From Capra hircus (Eukaryota; Chordata; Mammalia; Artiodactyla; Bovidae): DNA of 64,000 nucleotides. The position numbers and the translations under genes were made by a program. Under the pieces are notes generated by a model, which saw nothing but the letters and a program-made list of their open reading frames with translations, ran no database searches and had not been told where the DNA came from. The stretch is from the NCBI RefSeq assembly GCF_001704415.2, contig NC_030817.1, positions 30,391,550-30,455,549 on the forward strand, given 5' to 3'. This document shows, piece after piece, positions 53,419 to 64,000 of the stretch (position 1 is its first letter; each line of letters opens with the position of its first letter).

Positions 53419-53944
53419 TCTCAGTTGTTACGGTTCTCCAGAGAAACAGAATTGATGGGATTTATTCATTCATTTATTTTACTTAGTATAAGAAGTTGGC
53501 TCCTGCAATTATGGCAAGAAATCCCGATATCTACAGCTGGCAAGCTGGAGAGACAAGAGGGTTGATTGTGTAGTTCCTGTCTGAGTCCATGGGCTTGAGA
53601 CCTCGGGCAGCTGGAAGGTGTTGTTTCAATCTGAAATCTGGTGGCTTGAGACCCAAGAAGAGCCAGTAGTTCAGTTCAAGTCTGAAGAAGAAAAAACCCG
53701 ATGTTCCAGCTCTCCGGCAGTCAGGCAGTAGGAATTCTGCCCTACTGGAGGAAGGGAGAGGCTGTTCGTTTTGTTTTTCAGGCCTTTGGCTGACTGGGAG
53801 AGGCCCACCCACGATAAGGAGAGTGATCTGCTTTATACTCAGACTACCATGCCAATCTCGTCTAGAAACACCCTCACAGAGATACTCAAAACAATGTTTG
53901 ACCCCATATCTGAGCACCCTATGGCCCAGTCAAGTTAACCATCA
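53419..53944 (-). mobile_element. MLT1-type MaLR solo LTR
   Basis: On the plus strand it opens GTTACGGTTCTCCAGAGAAA and closes GGCCCAGTCAAGTTAACCATCA, the complement of an MLT1-type LTR start (TGATGGTTAACTTGACTGGG). Internal markers: ACAGCTGGCAAGCTGGAG, AGAGGCCCACCCACGATAAG, AACACCCTCACAGAGATAC. The 128-codon reverse frame (53531-53917) lies within it and is not a gene. Confidence 0.75.
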
Positions 53945-54089
53945 GGCCCTATCTCGTTTGTATCTCTCAGGCAGCACTCCAAAGCATGGGCCAACTCTCT
54001 GGCCTCATTTCTTCTCACTTTCCTTCCTTCTTCCCTTGCTCTTTTCACACCAGGCTGTTGGTTCCATGTCCTACGGTAGTCTCTTTCTT

Positions 54090-54300
54090 CCCTACCCTAT
54101 CCTCTTCAAACCCCAGTTCATCCTTTAAGAATCAGCTCACGTGTCATTTCCTTCACAAAGTGTTCCTTGATTCTCTCCCAGTCAGATGCAATTGCTCCTC
54201 TTCTGCATGCACAGCACTTTGTGTGACTCTCAGTCACGTACTTATCACAAATGACTTGTGTTCTGCTCATACCTGCGTCTGACATGTCTGCATCCTGGAA
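54090..54300 (+). mobile_element. L2 LINE 3' relic
   Basis: AAGAATCAGCTCACGTGTCA, TTCCTTCACAAAGTGTTCC, TGCACAGCACTTTGTGTGAC, ACGTACTTATCACAAATGAC follow the L2 3' end order. Confidence 0.65.
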
Positions 54301-54381
54301 CTGCTCCCTGAAGAAACGAAGGTGTGGTTGAAGTGGTGGGAAAGGTCTGGTAATGTCATTGTTGCTTAGATATGATAGCAA

Positions 54382-54499
54382 GGATACTGGAGTGGGTTGC
54401 CATTTCCTTCTCCAGGGGATCTTCCCAACCTAGGAATTGAACCCGGGTCTCCTGCATTGCAGGCAGATTCTTTACCAACTGAGCCACAAGGGAAGCCCC
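54382..54499 (-). mobile_element. Bov-tA SINE, 3'-truncated, no tail, 15 bp TSD
   Basis: Reverse Bov-tA with the complete tRNA head at 54499 (GGGGCTTCCCTTGTGGCTC in sense) but ending inside the BovA part after CTCCAGTATCC. There is no tail. The TSD TAGATATGATAGCAA is perfect at 54367-54381 and 54500-54514, so the truncation was present at insertion. Confidence 0.95.
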
Positions 54500-54614
54500 T
54501 AGATATGATAGCAATAATTATAATTTGGTGTGTGAGTAACTATTTTCACTTTGTTAAGAAAGGCAGTTTAATTGAAAGTCTCAAAATAGAAATATTGATG
54601 GTAACAATACAAAA

Positions 54615-54835
54615 TAGCTTATTACATAAAGCCCTTATTGTGTCCTGGGCGGTAACTCTAAATGCTTTACATAAATCACTTTATGTAATCATCACATCAA
54701 AACCATGATCTAAGTCTTAATAACCCTATTTTACAAATGAAGAAACTGAGAGAGAGAGGGGTAAAGTAACTTAGCAAGGTCACAAAACTAGTAGGTATGG
54801 AGCTGGAGTTTGAACCCAGGTATAAATGTGTAATA
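54615..54835 (-). mobile_element. MIR SINE relic
   Basis: TAAATGCTTTACATAAATCA, CCCTATTTTACAAATGAAG, AAACTGAGAGAGAGAGGG, AACTTAGCAAGGTCACAAA, GAGTTTGAACCCAGGTAT: the typical reverse MIR order. Confidence 0.8.
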
Positions 54836-56699
54836 TCCACATACTCTCTGGGGAGGGGCAGAGGTGTGTGAAGTCCCAGGAGGAGAGCTGCTCATCTGTG
54901 TAATCTATCACCCATAGTCTTGGGTCCCCTCACCCACATGCCCAAGAGCATTATTGTATTCTTGCCCAACAACAAAGGTGTTTTTGGTTCCCTTTCTCCT
55001 GTTTTCTCTCCTTAAAAAGTACTATTAATCATTATAATAAAAACCTTTCTGTAAAAGCAACACCAGGCACCACATGCATTCCAAGCCTGGTTTTTGTTAC
55101 CAAATTTGTTTTCCACATATGATTCTCACCATGAGCGTGAAGTTAATGGTGTCCCTCTTATGATACAATGTAGTTGGCTCTGCTTTGTGGTTGGTGCTGC
55201 CAACCTCTGGATTAAATAATAAAGAGCCAATTGTATATTTTCAGGGCCATTATACCATTTAATGAGAGTTTTCAAAAAAATTGTATAGAGTAATGGAATC
55301 TGTAAATGTAAGTATAATTGATGCTAGTTTCACTTCACTAAAGTGAAAACACATTATATGGATTATCAAGGGAGGTCTCTCCTATTTATTCTTCTCTAGA
55401 AATGAGTGGTGTTCTATCTAGCGTCTTCTTCCTCAACACCAAAAATATGTTATTGTGATATCCTTTTGGAAAAAAATAGGGTTGATCAATCTTAATGTAT
55501 TTTTATATTAAAAATTAAATTAAATAATAGGATATTGCCCAGATTACCATATACAAATCAATGCAATGCCTTGGCCTTTTATTTAATTTTCATACACAGA
55601 AATATTTAAAGAGATACTGAAATGAAGTAAATATTTTTACGATTTAATTCTCTCCTCAGGAATGTTCTTGCAGGAATCTTGTAAAATGTACTATTGTAGG
55701 GATGGACATTTATCTTGGAAGAAAATAAATCATCACTATTTAAGCAGCCACTCTATAAATCATAGTGTTTTCAGAGCAAAATCACAACTCTTTCACAATT
55801 TTTTCAGTAAGTAAATGAGATTTAAAAATAGCTACTTCTCAATGCTCTTTTTGAGGAAAGCGCACATAAATTGGGCCTTTACATGTAAGAATGTAGAAGT
55901 TTTCAAGATGACTCTGTAGTACTAGACCTGTCCATATGCTGCGGTCTTTGGGGCCAAGAAGCTGAACTTATGAGAGTTTTGCTTTGTGGGAGCAGAATGG
56001 ATTTTAGTAACAAGTCACCTATTATGAAATAGCTCGCGGAAGGTTTCCAAGGAAAATAGGAGAAATCTGCTATGTATTTAGAAATGCTCTTTTCCAGATA
56101 TGGAAGGGACATTACTTGCAAAACTAAAATATTTTGGAATAGAAGTCATTGGCCCGTATTCACTTAATTAGAACATTCCAGGAGTCCTTACCCTGGTTGG
56201 CATACAAAATAACTTCTATTTCAGAGAAGTCTAATGGTCCAACCAAAAAAAAAAAATCATCCCTTCTGCCTTTTAAATGTAATTTGGTGACTTGAATCAT
56301 CAATTCAGGCTATTTTGAGGGAGAAGAATCAGAGCTATAGAATTGGAATAGAAGTTTCTGGAGCCAAATCCATATTGACCTTGGGTAAGTCATTTACCAC
56401 TTTGAATCCTGATTTTTTTCCCCCTGCTGGATTGGAGGAAGCTGGAGTGGATCCCAGATTTGCTGGTCTGGTGGAAGAGGAGAATGTGTCCTTGGCTGGA
56501 GAAGTAGGAGATGATGTGGTAATTTTGTGTGAGTTATTTTTAGCTGTTAAAGACTTGCTTTCTTCACCAGAAAGCTAGGATGGTGATATGTATTTGTCAA
56601 GAATTTGGTCGATGATGAGAAATAATGATAGACATGCAAATTATTGCCTCCATGTGGCTTTCTTCTCTCAAGGATCATAGTGACAAACCTGCCTCTAAT
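54836..56699. other. Unassigned non-coding DNA, about 1.9 kb
   Basis: One of the longest repeat-poor stretches. AT-rich, with no exon, CpG island or RNA gene recognised. An 87-codon forward frame at 56315-56578 lacks any domain I know. Confidence 0.45.
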
Positions 56700-56870
56700 T
56701 ATCCATCACTTAGATGTGGCACTTTTCATTAAAGGAAGTCAGAGTGTTTTGCAAACATTAATTAAGACTTGCATCCTCCCTGTGAAACAAATATGATTAT
56801 TCTGCTGGTGCACAGAGCAGCAAACTGAGACAGAGACACTAGCAAATGCCCAAGATTGCCCAGCTGAATA
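56700..56870 (-). mobile_element. MIR-like SINE relic
   Basis: TTTTGCAAACATTAATTAAG, TCCCTGTGAAACAAATATGA, GCAAACTGAGACAGAGAC, CAAGATTGCCCAGCTGAA: reverse MIR pattern, weak. Confidence 0.5.
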
Positions 56871-57757
56871 GTGCTCAAAAAACAAAGGCAGTATTTCTGT
56901 GTTGCTTGTTCTAACCTGCAACACAGTAAGAGTACAGTAACTTGATGGAGGTCTAATCATTAAGAAACTTTAGAAAGAAGGCCAGTCAGCCTCCCTGTCA
57001 CCAGCTGAAGTTCACGGATATTTTGGAATGCTTGTGTTCTAAGCAGAAGTGGAGTCACTCCTATCTAAGTGAGAGAAGGAGAGTTAACCGTGGGAAGGAC
57101 TGAGCCTGTCTTCTCTTCAGAAGCTGCAGGCTTCATTCCCGCCTCATATGTGGATAGATTTTTGGCATTAGATGGAGTTTATAAAAGCAGGGTTTCTTAG
57201 GAACTAGAATACTCCCCAAGCTATCACTGTGGGTACCACTGGGGGTTTCAGGGTCTAAGCAGAGCAGGCTAAGGGTTGGATAAATGGTTCCTCTGCTACT
57301 TAAGCTCACTTTTCACAAAAGCACACAAAAACATTAGAATCACCCCAGAAGACGACTGGAATAATCCCTGAATGTCGTAATAGGATTATTTGGACTCATT
57401 TTTTACAGGTTCTTAACATGGAAGTTTTGTTTTTATGTGTGTTCACTTGGTGGCTGTATGGAGAAGTGACTGAAAAAACAAAAAAACAGTAGTTAGTGGA
57501 ATTTACTTTTTCCTTCTCTTTTCATTACCTTACTCCAGGACCACTGTCTCCTCTTTAGTTTTGTCATATTTACTTGTACCTTCTTCAGTCTATCTCATGC
57601 ACAACTGCCAGATTACTTTAAAGCTTTCAGGTACATCTCTTCCCAAAATCTCCCACATTTCTATATGGCATATTGACATCAATAATAACAGCAACAAATA
57701 TAAGCTGAGTCCTTAATTATGATAGACATTGTGGTATCACATGACTTTACATACCTT
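56871..57757. other. Unassigned non-coding DNA
   Basis: Mostly unassigned. 57530-57660 (CTCCAGGACCACTGTCTCC, CAACTGCCAGATTACTTTAA) may be an L2 relic. No exon recognised. Confidence 0.4.
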
Positions 57758-58833
57758 CAGTTCAGTTCAGTTGCTCAGTCGTGTCGGACTCTTTGCGATC
57801 CCATGATCTGCAGCACGCCAGGCCTCCCTGTCCATCACCAACTCCTGGAGTTTACCCAAACTCATTTTCATTGAGTCGGTGATGCCATCCAACCATCTCA
57901 TCCTCTGTCGTCCCCTTCTCCTCCTGCCCTCAATCTTTCCCAGCATCAGGGTCTTTTCCAATGAGTCAGCTCTTCGAATCAGGTGGCCAAAGTATTGGAG
58001 TTTCAGCTTCAACATCAGTCCTTCAAAAGAACACCCAGGACTGATCTCCTTTAGAATGGACTGGTTGGATCTCCTTGCAGTCAATGGGACTCTCAAGAGT
58101 CTTCTCCAACACCACAGTTCAAAAGCATCAATTCTTTGGACTTAGCTTTCTTTATAGTCCAACTCTCACATCCATACATGACTACTGGAAAAACCATAGC
58201 CTTGACTAGATGGACCTTTGTTGACAAAGTAATGTCTCTGCTTTTTAACATGCTGTCTAGGTTGGTCATAACTTTTCTTCCAAGGAATAAGCATCTTTTA
58301 ATTTCATGGCTGCAGTAATCATCTGCAGTGATTTTGGAGCCCCCCAAAATAGTCAGCCACTATTTCCACTGTTTCCCCATCTATTTGCCATGAAGTGATG
58401 GGACCAGATGCCATGATCCTCGTTTTCTGAATGTTGAGCTTTAAGCCAACTTTTTCACTCTCTTCTTTCACTTTCATCAAGAGGCTCTTTAGTTCTTCTT
58501 CACTTTCTGCCATAAGGGTGGTGTCATCTGCATATCTTAGGTGATTGATATTTCTCCCGTTAATCTTGATTCTGGCCTGTGCTTCATCCAGCCCAGTGTT
58601 TCTCATGATGTACTCTGTATATAAGTTAAATAAGCAGGGTGACAATATACGGCCTTGATGTACTCCTTTTCCTATTTGGAACCAGTCTGTTGTTCCATGT
58701 CCAGTTCTAACTGTTGCTTCCTGACCTGCATACAGGTTTCTCAAGAGGCAGGTCAGGTGGTCTGGTATTCCCGTCTCTTTCAGAGTTTTTCACAGTTTAT
58801 TGTGATCCACACAGTCAAAGGGTTTGGCGTAGC
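57758..58833 (-). mobile_element. BovB LINE, 1.1 kb, 5'-truncated
   Basis: Reverse BovB from the 3' terminus CAGTTCAGTTCAGTTGCTCA to GTCAAAGGGTTTGGCGTAG. 58744-58319 (141 codons) holds GHGTTDWFQIGKGVHQG and LRYADDTTLM (intact YADD). 58347-58093 and 58096-57767 hold the C-terminal parts in other frames. No clear TSD found. Confidence 0.95.
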
Positions 58834-59289
58834 TTATTTTTATTTAATTCTAAATATTTCTGTATAACTTTGAAGACTTCAAAATTGGACCCTACTCTCC
58901 TTTTCCAGTTGTTTTTTTCTTGTTCTAACATGAACTTTCTGATCTGGTGAGATAATGTCTCATTTCTGTGCCCACCCCACATGTCATTTTTACTACCCTT
59001 AGCTCATTCTGTTTCTCGCTCATTCAGTTTCCTACTCATTGAATGGGTCCACTTTCCTCTGCCCATTCAATTCATCCTTCAAGGAGCAGCTTGAATCCTC
59101 CTTCAGGGCTTCCATCAGCAATTTTACTCTCCTTCTTTATACTTTTCTTCACTATTGTTACATTATAGAATTAGCACTCAACTACCTGCCAATCTATTTT
59201 CTGATAGACTATCTGCATATATTGAGTACTTATGTACAAGATGTTTCTTGATCCCTTCATTTTCTCTTGGATTACCATCTTCTTCTAGA
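58834..59289. other. Unassigned DNA with a probable L2 relic
   Basis: 59060-59240 (ATTCATCCTTCAAGGAGCAG, GGGCTTCCATCAGC) looks like a degraded forward L2 3' end. The rest is unassigned. Confidence 0.4.
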
Positions 59290-59712
59290 CTTGACTTCTG
59301 TATCAGGCAGGATAGGCTAAGTTAGGCTACAGTAATAAATAAGCCTCAGAACTTAATGGTTTGTAACAACAAAGGTTTATTTTCTGCCTGTACTGCTCAT
59401 CTATTGTGAGTTGGCTGGAAGCTCTGCTCCATGTCTCCTTATCTGAACCTTGGGCTAATGAAGGAGTAATATCTGGAACGCAGTGTAACACCGTGAAAGG
59501 GGAAAAAGGTGAACAGTAGTGCACCAGCTCTTCTTTTTCTTGCACCAACTCTTGAAGCCAGCCAGATTCATGTCTCTTCTGCTCCCTTTTCATTGTCCAA
59601 AATAAGTTACTTGGCCAAGCTTAATTTCAAGGAATACAGGGAAGTACAACTGTATCATGTACCTGACAGAAAGGAAACAAGAGTATCTATTGAAAACTCT
59701 GATGACTAATAC
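59290..59712 (-). mobile_element. Ancient LTR-like repeat, family not assigned
   Basis: The text GGATAGGCTAAGTTAGGCTA, AACAACAAAGGTTTATTTTC, GAGTTGGCTGGAAGCTCTGC, then AATAAGTTACTTGGCCAAG is an interspersed pattern I recognise as an old LTR-like repeat in reverse, but I cannot name it. Confidence 0.4.
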
Positions 59713-59740
59713 AATTTCCCTTTTCTTGCTGGGCCAGAGG

Positions 59741-59978
59741 TTTTCAAACTTCTTCACTATATCCCATTTTGAAAACTACCTTTTACATCCCAGTTCAAGA
59801 TATAATACATATATGCATGTACTTAACTGAGACAAAATTTACTAAAAGTGATTTACTCTTTTACTTTTTTGTTCCATCCCATTTAACTTCACTTTTAAAA
59901 AGGTCTGGACATCACCCCCTAAATAATGAATGATTTTATGGTCCACTGATAAATTGTGATCCACGATTTGTAAAATAC
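59741..59978. mobile_element. hAT-type MITE relic
   Basis: It begins CAGAGGTTTTCAAACTTC and ends near GATTTGTAAAATACTAG, imperfect inverted ends of the CAGNGGTTCTCAAAC kind. Inside: ATTTTACATCCCAGTTC-like text and TTTATGGTCCACTGATAAAT. Non-coding. Confidence 0.5.
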
Positions 59979-60194
59979 TAGCCCAGAAGCCATGGGCCCA
60001 CTACCCTGCCCTTTCTCACTGCAAATCTCAAGCTTTTTCTCACTGCAAATCTCAATTCATACATCTATCTACCTTCTCTATATCTATACCCTTGCTGTTA
60101 AGTACTGAGCATACATATTATGTTACAAATGTTAACTGTTTTTATTTCTCTCCAAACTCACTCTTCTTTTTTTTCTCTCTCTTTGTGATGACTG

Positions 60195-60855
60195 CATGGT
60201 CTACCAGTCACCCAAGCCAGAAACTTGGGAGTCATTATAGGCCTTACATCCTATTTTGCTAATTTTGCCTCCACAAAAATCTAAGCTGTTCATCCTTTTA
60301 TCTGTCCATTCCCCGTTATTGTCTTAGTTCACACCCTTTCCTCTTGCCTGGACTGTCTCTCTGACTCAGATCTTGCCCCCATTTCTGTTTTTTTGTCCTG
60401 CAACTTAAGATGAAAATCTTTTGTGTTACTCTTTTTTTAAACCATACAATGTCTCCTCATTGTCTGCATGATGAAGTCTAAATGCCTTTCACCAAACTCA
60501 ATGATCGTTTCTCTGCTCAGACCTGATTCTCACCATACCTACCCTAGACTCAGTGTACCAGCCTTATTATGACTTGAATTTCCAAGGTAACCTAGAATGC
60601 CCTTCTCCGCCTTGTCAATCCAGGCAGCATCTAGTACTTCACTTTTAACATTCAACATATAAGCATCACTACTGCTGTAAAGTAAGATTTTCTTTCATTC
60701 TAACCTCTTCCTATTCTCATGTAAAATTGAGCACTTCCTTCTTTGGGCTCATTATGGACTCTTAACAGGTAATAGTGATTCTAGGTTATAAGCTTCTGAG
60801 AGGATACATATTCAAATCCCAGAGTCTAGTACAGTGTTTGACACATTGTGGAAAC
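60195..60855 (+). mobile_element. L2 LINE relic, about 0.65 kb
   Basis: Forward L2 in order: AAGCCAGAAACTTGGGAGTC, TTGCCTGGACTGTCTCTCTG, TTAAGATGAAAATCTTTTGT, TGATGAAGTCTAAATGCC, AGTCTAGTACAGTGTTTGAC. It is the longest forward L2 here, without an intact frame. Confidence 0.7.
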
Positions 60856-60867
60856 TTACAAATTTAA

Positions 60868-61090
60868 AAAAGTTGAAGTATAATTGATTTACAACATTGT
60901 GTCAATTTCTGCTGTACAACAAAGTGTTTCAATTTACATGCATGTACATTGTTTTAAAAATTCTTTTCCATTATAATTTATCACAGGATATTGAGCCTCG
61001 TTCCCTGTGCTATACAGTAGGACCTTGTTGTTTATCCATTCTATATATAATGGTTTGCATCTGCTAACCCCAAATCCCCAATCCATCCTG
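60868..61090 (-). mobile_element. L1 3' UTR fragment (ungulate type)
   Basis: AGTTGAAGTATAATTGATTT, TTCCATTATAATTTATCACA, TGCTATACAGTAGGACCTTG, TTGCATCTGCTAACCCC. It is the same family as 3383-3546. Confidence 0.8.
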
Positions 61091-61248
61091 GCCCCAACAA
61101 ATGTTTATCAAAAGTAAAAAGAACAAATTCCTGCAAAAATTAGACATATGGAGATATCCATATGATCGTTTGTCTACCTCTCTTTTCCCTCTGTGATTTT
61201 TTTCTTTCCTTTGATACCTTCTGTGATTTTCCAAAAGATCAAAGTAAT

Positions 61249-61432
61249 TCTCAACGTGTGGTTTCCCTGGAACAGCACCATCTGGCTGTTCCTTAGAGAT
61301 GCATATTCTTAGGCCCCATCCCACATTTCCTGAGTCAGAAACTCTGAAAGTGGAGTCAGTGAATTGTTGCAATAAGCCCTCCAGGTGATAAAGATATGTG
61401 TTAAAGTTTGAAAACATTGTTCTAGACTTGTT
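61249..61432. mobile_element. MER20-like hAT MITE
   Basis: TTCTCAACGTGTGGTTTCCC, GATGCATATTCTTAGGCCCC, GAGTCAGAAACTCTGAAAGT, CCAGGTGATAAAGATATG, then AAAGTTTGAAAACATTG: MER20 order with near-inverted ends. Confidence 0.7.
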
Positions 61433-61554
61433 TTTCTAAAATTGTGATGGTGAAAAACCCCTATTAGACTGTGGATCACTGGGCTGATTGTTGAAGCTAA
61501 AGATGCCAAGCCCCATCCCAGAAACCACACATTTCAGTGCATAAGATAGCTGTG

Positions 61555-61725
61555 CTTTCAATCCTGGCCACACATTGGCAAGATGTAGGCAAGACTTTAA
61601 AAAAACAACAACTAGTATTCTGATTTTATTCCCAGAGATTCAGATTCTTTCGGTTTGGTGGGAAACACTGCTCAAGTTTTTTAAAAAGGCTTTTCAGGTG
61701 ATACAAATGTACGGCCAGGGTAGGG
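61555..61725. mobile_element. MER5-like hAT MITE
   Basis: CAATCCTGGCCACACATTGG, CCCAGAGATTCAGATTCTTT, TTCAGGTGATACAAATGTAC, GGCCAGGGTAGGGAGC: MER5 pattern. Confidence 0.6.
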
Positions 61726-62676
61726 AGCTCCTGCTTTGTTTTTCTATGGTTTGATAAGGAACCTCAACTTCCCAGTGTGCTATTTCATCCAGATAAGCAG
61801 TCCGGTTGAATCCTGATGGTGTTGAATCTGCAGATACACACGGTGTTGCAAGTATTTTATCATCTCTTGCTCAGAAAAGTTTCATAGTTGTATCTTTTCT
61901 TCCTAATTAGATTCCACTTCTTGGGGGGCAGGGACTGAATTGCATATTTTGTTTTCATATCCTGGTGCCCAGCAGACAGCTAGATATATAAGAGATATAT
62001 AAGAGTTTGTTTGGAGCAAGGTCTCCTCACAGGCCAATCTCAGTTCTGCCTAGTGTGATCCTGATTGGTTTTCTGGATTTCTTGTGTTAAAAGAGGGAGT
62101 TATTTACTTCAATTTATTTCCTAGGGCTGCTATTAAAAATATATATATATATCCATATAGCACCTCAGCATTTCCAGTGTGCCTTCAATTTGCAAAAAAA
62201 AATTCAAAGCAAACAAAGTTTCCCCACAGCTGAGGCTGGAGCTCCAAGTATTTATTTTACGTTGACATTGCTGGCATCACCAAGCATCTTAGTACAGTCT
62301 TTCCTCTCTGTGATTTCTTATTGTAAAAGGTCATTTGCTATGAACTGTATAAATATCCAGTAACAAAAAGAATTATGTTTTCAGGCACGACTGCTGCCCT
62401 TTTATTTTCCTCCTCCTGAAATTCCAAAAGATATGTATTCTCTAAGGTTGAATTGGCACCTTTAAAAAGGAAGATACTAATTAATTTTAGAAGCACAGAG
62501 GACCATTGTATATTTCACATAACTTATGGGAGAAAACTATGTTAAACAGATGAAGATTCTGATTTTCATCCATGATGAAATGCATAAATCTTGTTTCCAG
62601 GACACTGATGTGGTTGTTTCAGTAATCAGGTCTTTGTAAAAATGCCATCTACATGATTTTTGTCACTGAATCCCAT
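61726..62676. other. Unassigned non-coding DNA, about 0.95 kb
   Basis: No family recognised. It includes a short TA array (62140-62152). 62210-62370 reads as non-repetitive sequence without an exon signal. Confidence 0.45.
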
Positions 62677-62691
62677 TAGGATTGATTGTCA

Positions 62692-62831
62692 TTAGATGAC
62701 AGTTTTTTCCAATTAATTTTATTGTTTTTGGCCATGCTGCATGACATGTGGGTTCCCCACCAGGGGCTGAACCCATGCCTCCTGCTGTGGGAGCGTGCAG
62801 TCCTAACCACTGGACTGCTGGGGAATTCCCA
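62692..62831 (-). mobile_element. CHR-type tRNA-Glu SINE, decayed TSD
   Basis: TTTTTGGCCATGCTGCATGA, GGTTCCCCACCAGGGGCTGA, GTCCTAACCACTGGACTGCT, GGGGAATTCCCA: reverse tRNA-Glu SINE. Flanks TAGGATTGATTGTCA (62677-62691) and TAGGAATGATTGTCA (62832-62846) differ at one position. Confidence 0.93.
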
Positions 62832-62846
62832 TAGGAATGATTGTCA

Positions 62847-64000
62847 CTGTTGAAAGATTTTGGTCAGAAATTAGTACATCAGAGAGTAGTCCCCTTGAAC
62901 TGTGGTTAAAGTAGAACTTTGAAAGTCAGAAGAAGGCTGGAGTTATTCTCAAGTCCACCTCTCCTCACTTGTCCTGTACCTTTCTTTATCCTTACTTAAA
63001 TCACAGAACATTTTTCTTAAATTTTTATATATAGTTGCTATAGTGCTTTAGGCAGCTGGTTCTTATTTTAGTTAGAATTAGTCACACTGTTTTCTGGCCT
63101 TGGAATTTGTAAGAGTTTTGGATGGAGAGACTGTTCTTGGAAGCCGAGGCCTGTTTAATTTTGTTAAAGTTTTTTTGGCTTGCTGAGTTCATTGTTATGG
63201 TTCTCAACAGATGAAGGGTGTATGTGAATTGGCTGTAATTTCTTTGTTGTATCAGGCAAAACTCTCCACTGAATGACTCAGTAGATCAGACTTATTTACT
63301 TTTTGAATGTTAGAGCATTACATAGGACTCCTAGAGAGAAGTTGGTAGTTATGAGTACCCCTAGATTGTTTTATCACTGTAAGTAAGATTCTCCAAAATA
63401 CTTCTAATTGTGTAATAATCTACTATAGGAGATGTGATTCTAAAAGTGTAGAACATTTGTAGGATGATTCTGGTATATCTGAGTGTTGGAGTTTGGACTA
63501 TCTATTTAAGAGCTCACTTATATCATGCTTTATCCTTCAGATAAGCCAATTAGGAATTACATAATTTTCCACCGTTGAAATTTCCAGTCACATCAGTGTA
63601 CCTCTGTGTTTCAAAGTTGGTTTAATTGCTTGTATTTGATCAAATTCTAACTGTAAATTTTGCAATTCAACCTGCAGAGCTAATTGGTAGAAAACATTTA
63701 GAACTGATGTTACAGTTGATTTATTTTTCCATCTCAAAATTCTAGTGTGTTCTTTCATTTGTGAGGTATTTGTTAAATCTCTGCCATGTGCCAATGGCTG
63801 AGATACCTCTGTACTGAAAGCTTGTGTATCCTGGGAATGCAGAGATGGATGACAGACTCTTCTCTTAGGAGCTCACAGTCAAGAGGGTGTCAGGCTGGTA
63901 GTAAACAAATAGTCCAACACAACATGCTAAGCAGTGTGCTGGAGACCATGCTTACAGCGCTTCTCTGCTATTTCCTCCTTCTTCCCAGAGGACGTCAGGG
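62847..64000. other. Unassigned non-coding DNA to the window edge
   Basis: No gene seen. 63780-63930 (CATGTGCCAATGGCTGAGA, GGAATGCAGAGATGGATGAC, AGGAGCTCACAGTCAAGAG) follows an ancient L2/MIR-type pattern like 42450-42600. A 68-codon reverse frame (63588-63794) has no domain. Confidence 0.4.

Noticed and set aside
53531..53917. Reverse 128-codon frame
   Set aside because: Lies entirely within the MLT1-type LTR.
61064..61417. Reverse 117-codon frame
   Set aside because: Runs across the end of an L1 3' UTR fragment and a MER20-like MITE, so it cannot be a conserved coding exon.
2345..62831. tRNA genes
   Set aside because: tRNA-like A and B box sequences occur only as heads of Bov-tA and CHR-type SINEs. 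No free-standing cloverleaf was seen.
1..64000. CRISPR array, operon, phage or bacterial mobile system
   Set aside because: All recognisable sequence is mammalian repeat. No regularly spaced identical repeats, ribosome-binding sites or bacterial genes were seen.

Overview
This window is a gene-poor stretch of ruminant, most likely bovid, nuclear DNA. It carries repeat families confined to or typical of ruminants: BovB (an RTE-type LINE), Bov-tA and BOV-A2 SINEs with their CAG-rich tails, and a young L1 of the type found in cattle, sheep and goats. These sit beside the older cetartiodactyl tRNA-Glu (CHR-type) SINE and mammal-wide relics (L2, MIR, MaLR and other LTRs, hAT and mariner DNA transposons). 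I could not tell cattle from sheep, goat or buffalo. Repeat family names come from recalled consensus features, not a database search, so subfamily names are approximate. I found no host protein-coding exon, tRNA, rRNA, CpG island or CRISPR. Nearly every longer open frame lies inside a transposable element.

Layout. 1-13.3 kb: scattered SINEs, a BovB tail, an MLT1-type LTR, MIR/L2 relics and L1 3' ends. 13.3-15.3 kb: an hAT-type MITE, a nearly full-length Hsmar1-like mariner with a dead transposase, and a dimeric BOV-A2. 18.1-20.5 kb: a weathered endogenous-retrovirus pol relic split by a BOV-A2. 21.6-25.6 kb: a 1.7 kb BovB with perfect target-site duplications (TSDs), then a composite BovB that I read as one 5'-inverted (twin-primed) insertion carrying a complete-looking long 5' region, with another BovB nested in it. 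25.7-32.1 kb: L2 and L1 3' relics and the quietest repeat-poor interval (30.1-31.6 kb). 32.2-41.2 kb: the most complex nest. A second twin-primed BovB splits one L1. An opposite-strand L1 is split by a solo LTR and then by a BovB that itself contains a young L1 with an open 1,013-codon ORF2 remainder. 41.6-51.8 kb: L1 and HAL1-like relics, SINE pairs, a young L1 3' end, and a 3.16 kb BovB with 17 bp TSDs that is the most complete BovB coding copy here. 51.8-64 kb: another MLT1-type LTR, L2, MIR, MER20/MER5-like and hAT relics, a 1.1 kb BovB, and unassigned DNA.

The elements do not form a pathway. What they record is a history of retrotransposition: LINE machinery (BovB and L1) inserting itself and mobilising the SINEs, with TSDs and nesting that give relative ages. 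The most notable observations are two BovB copies with twin-priming structure, a long BovB 5' region containing two diverged tandem units, a premature TAG shared at the same endonuclease codon by two BovB copies that also start at nearly the same point, and the open L1 ORF2 remainder. None of these is evidence for a new functional system.
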